NCBI GenBank assembly: GCA_029777145.1 | Contig: JAKOSS010000881.1 | Span: 1 to 5,846 of the forward strand | Direction of reading: 5' to 3' | DNA from: Acidobacteriota bacterium | GTDB taxonomy: Bacteria > Acidobacteriota > Blastocatellia > Pyrinomonadales > Pyrinomonadaceae | DNA length: 5,846 bases | Shown: positions 5,496 to 5,846 of the stretch, in pieces | How the letters are laid out: the number at the start of each line of letters is the position of its first letter | Numbering within the stretch: position 1 is the first letter of the stretch | Notes under the pieces: model-generated | What the model was told of the DNA's origin: nothing | The model's input: the letters and a program-made list of their open reading frames with translations, nothing else | Databases searched by the model: none | Made by a program: the position numbers and the translations under genes

Positions 5496-5611
5496 TCAAA
5501 ATTAAAGATTCAAAATTCAAGATTCACAATTCAAGATTCGATACACATCAAGACTTTGTTGATGTTTGAATCTTGAGTCTTAATTCTTGAATTTTGAATA
5601 TTGAATTTTGA
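5496..5611. repeat. Long AT-rich inverted repeat made of heptamers
   Basis: Arms of about 44 bases (5496-5539 and 5568-5611) are complementary at about 37 positions. Each arm consists of successive 7-mers: ATTCAAA, ATTCAAG, ATTCACA, ATTCAAG on the left; GAATCTT, GAGTCTT, AATTCTT, GAATTTT, GAATATT, GAATTTT on the right. The 28-base centre contains a further stem, ACATCAA (5545-5551) with TTGATGT (5559-5565). It begins 8 bases after the channel stop and ends 13 bases before the stop of the convergent minus-strand gene, so it could end transcription from both sides, although it lacks the GC-rich stem and T tail of a standard terminator. A mobile or dispersed repeat that settled between converging genes is the alternative. 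Confidence 0.85.
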
Positions 5612-5624
5612 ATCCTGGGTGGGT

Positions 5625-5846
5625 TCAATCCCCGATCAGTGCCGCAAGCAACGGGATCATGATCTCGTGATGTCCGGTGATCGAATATCCCTGTCCGGCG
5701 CCGTTTGCCGTCGGCCGGCGCACGACGTTCGTCAGCGGCCGGTAGTGCTGGATGAAATCGAAGTTCGCGGTCGTCAGGTCCCGCAGCGGATTCCCAAGAT
5801 TTCGGACGACCGTCACCGCTTTGAGGAAGATCTCGGGCATCGTCAC
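5625..5846 (-). CDS. C-terminal end of an unrecognised protein (partial)
   Basis: A minus-strand frame is open from the window edge to TGA at 5625-5627, giving the last 73 or so residues of a gene whose start lies outside. The GTG at the very edge is more likely an internal valine than a start. The sequence has no membrane segment or obvious domain break. It contains a conserved-looking stretch, FDFIQHYRPLTNVVRRPT, then GQGYSITGHHEIMIPLLAAL just before the end. The His-His-Glu and the two Arg suggest an enzyme active-site or substrate-binding tail, but I do not recognise the family and assign no function. Codon use is GC3-rich like the channel gene, supporting real coding. It converges on the channel gene across the heptamer inverted repeat. 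Confidence 0.75.
   Translation of the reverse strand: MTMPEIFLKAVTVVRNLGNPLRDLTTANFDFIQHYRPLTNVVRRPTANGAGQGYSITGHHEIMIPLLAALIGD

Noticed and set aside
5614..5636. tRNA-like T-arm word GGGTTCAATCCC
   Set aside because: No acceptor, D or anticodon stems lie around it, and the right half is the end of the minus-strand coding region.

Overview
The window looks like an accessory-rich stretch of a bacterial chromosome of moderately high GC. Its two well-conserved genes, an Nramp-family transporter and an MscS channel with a cyclic-nucleotide-binding domain, together with large intergenic regions packed with short-period repeats, resemble what I know of Acidobacteriota of the Blastocatellia/Pyrinomonadaceae type. 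That placement is a stylistic inference, not a demonstrated one.

Layout. Bases 1-1213 carry no recognisable gene. They hold a 7-nt-period repeat (187-220), three exact-length 114-bp tandem units with internal hairpins (about 331-720), and a composite array of 21-bp and 43-bp units in the order A-A-B, A-A-B, B (735-989) that decays to about 1026. Two minus-strand genes follow. One is a small exported-type protein gene broken by an in-frame TGA (1214-1690). The other, upstream of it, is an intact four-helix membrane protein with a GTG start and a perfect AGGAGG site (1784-2257). They are probably co-transcribed. The divergent intergenic region 2258-2656 holds an inverted copy of the 187-220 repeat, a period-8 polypyrimidine tract that is G-quadruplex-prone on the minus strand, and a period-7 CAC-rich tract.

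On the plus strand, 2657-3964 encodes an Nramp-superfamily divalent-metal transporter with an unusual metal site. Only 20 bases later, 3985-5487 encodes an MscS-like channel fused to a CNMP-binding domain (bCNG-like). The pair is probably one operon linking metal-ion transport to a ligand-gated channel. After it comes a long, AT-rich, period-7 inverted repeat (5496-5611) between convergent genes, then the C-terminal end of an unrecognised minus-strand gene running off the window (5625-5846).

The most notable property of the window is in its non-coding DNA. Four unrelated sequence families share a 7-nt period, several are arranged as hairpins, and the other repeats have period 8 or 21/43/114 bp. 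This recalls the heptanucleotide STRR repeats of cyanobacteria, but here with several unrelated heptamers side by side.
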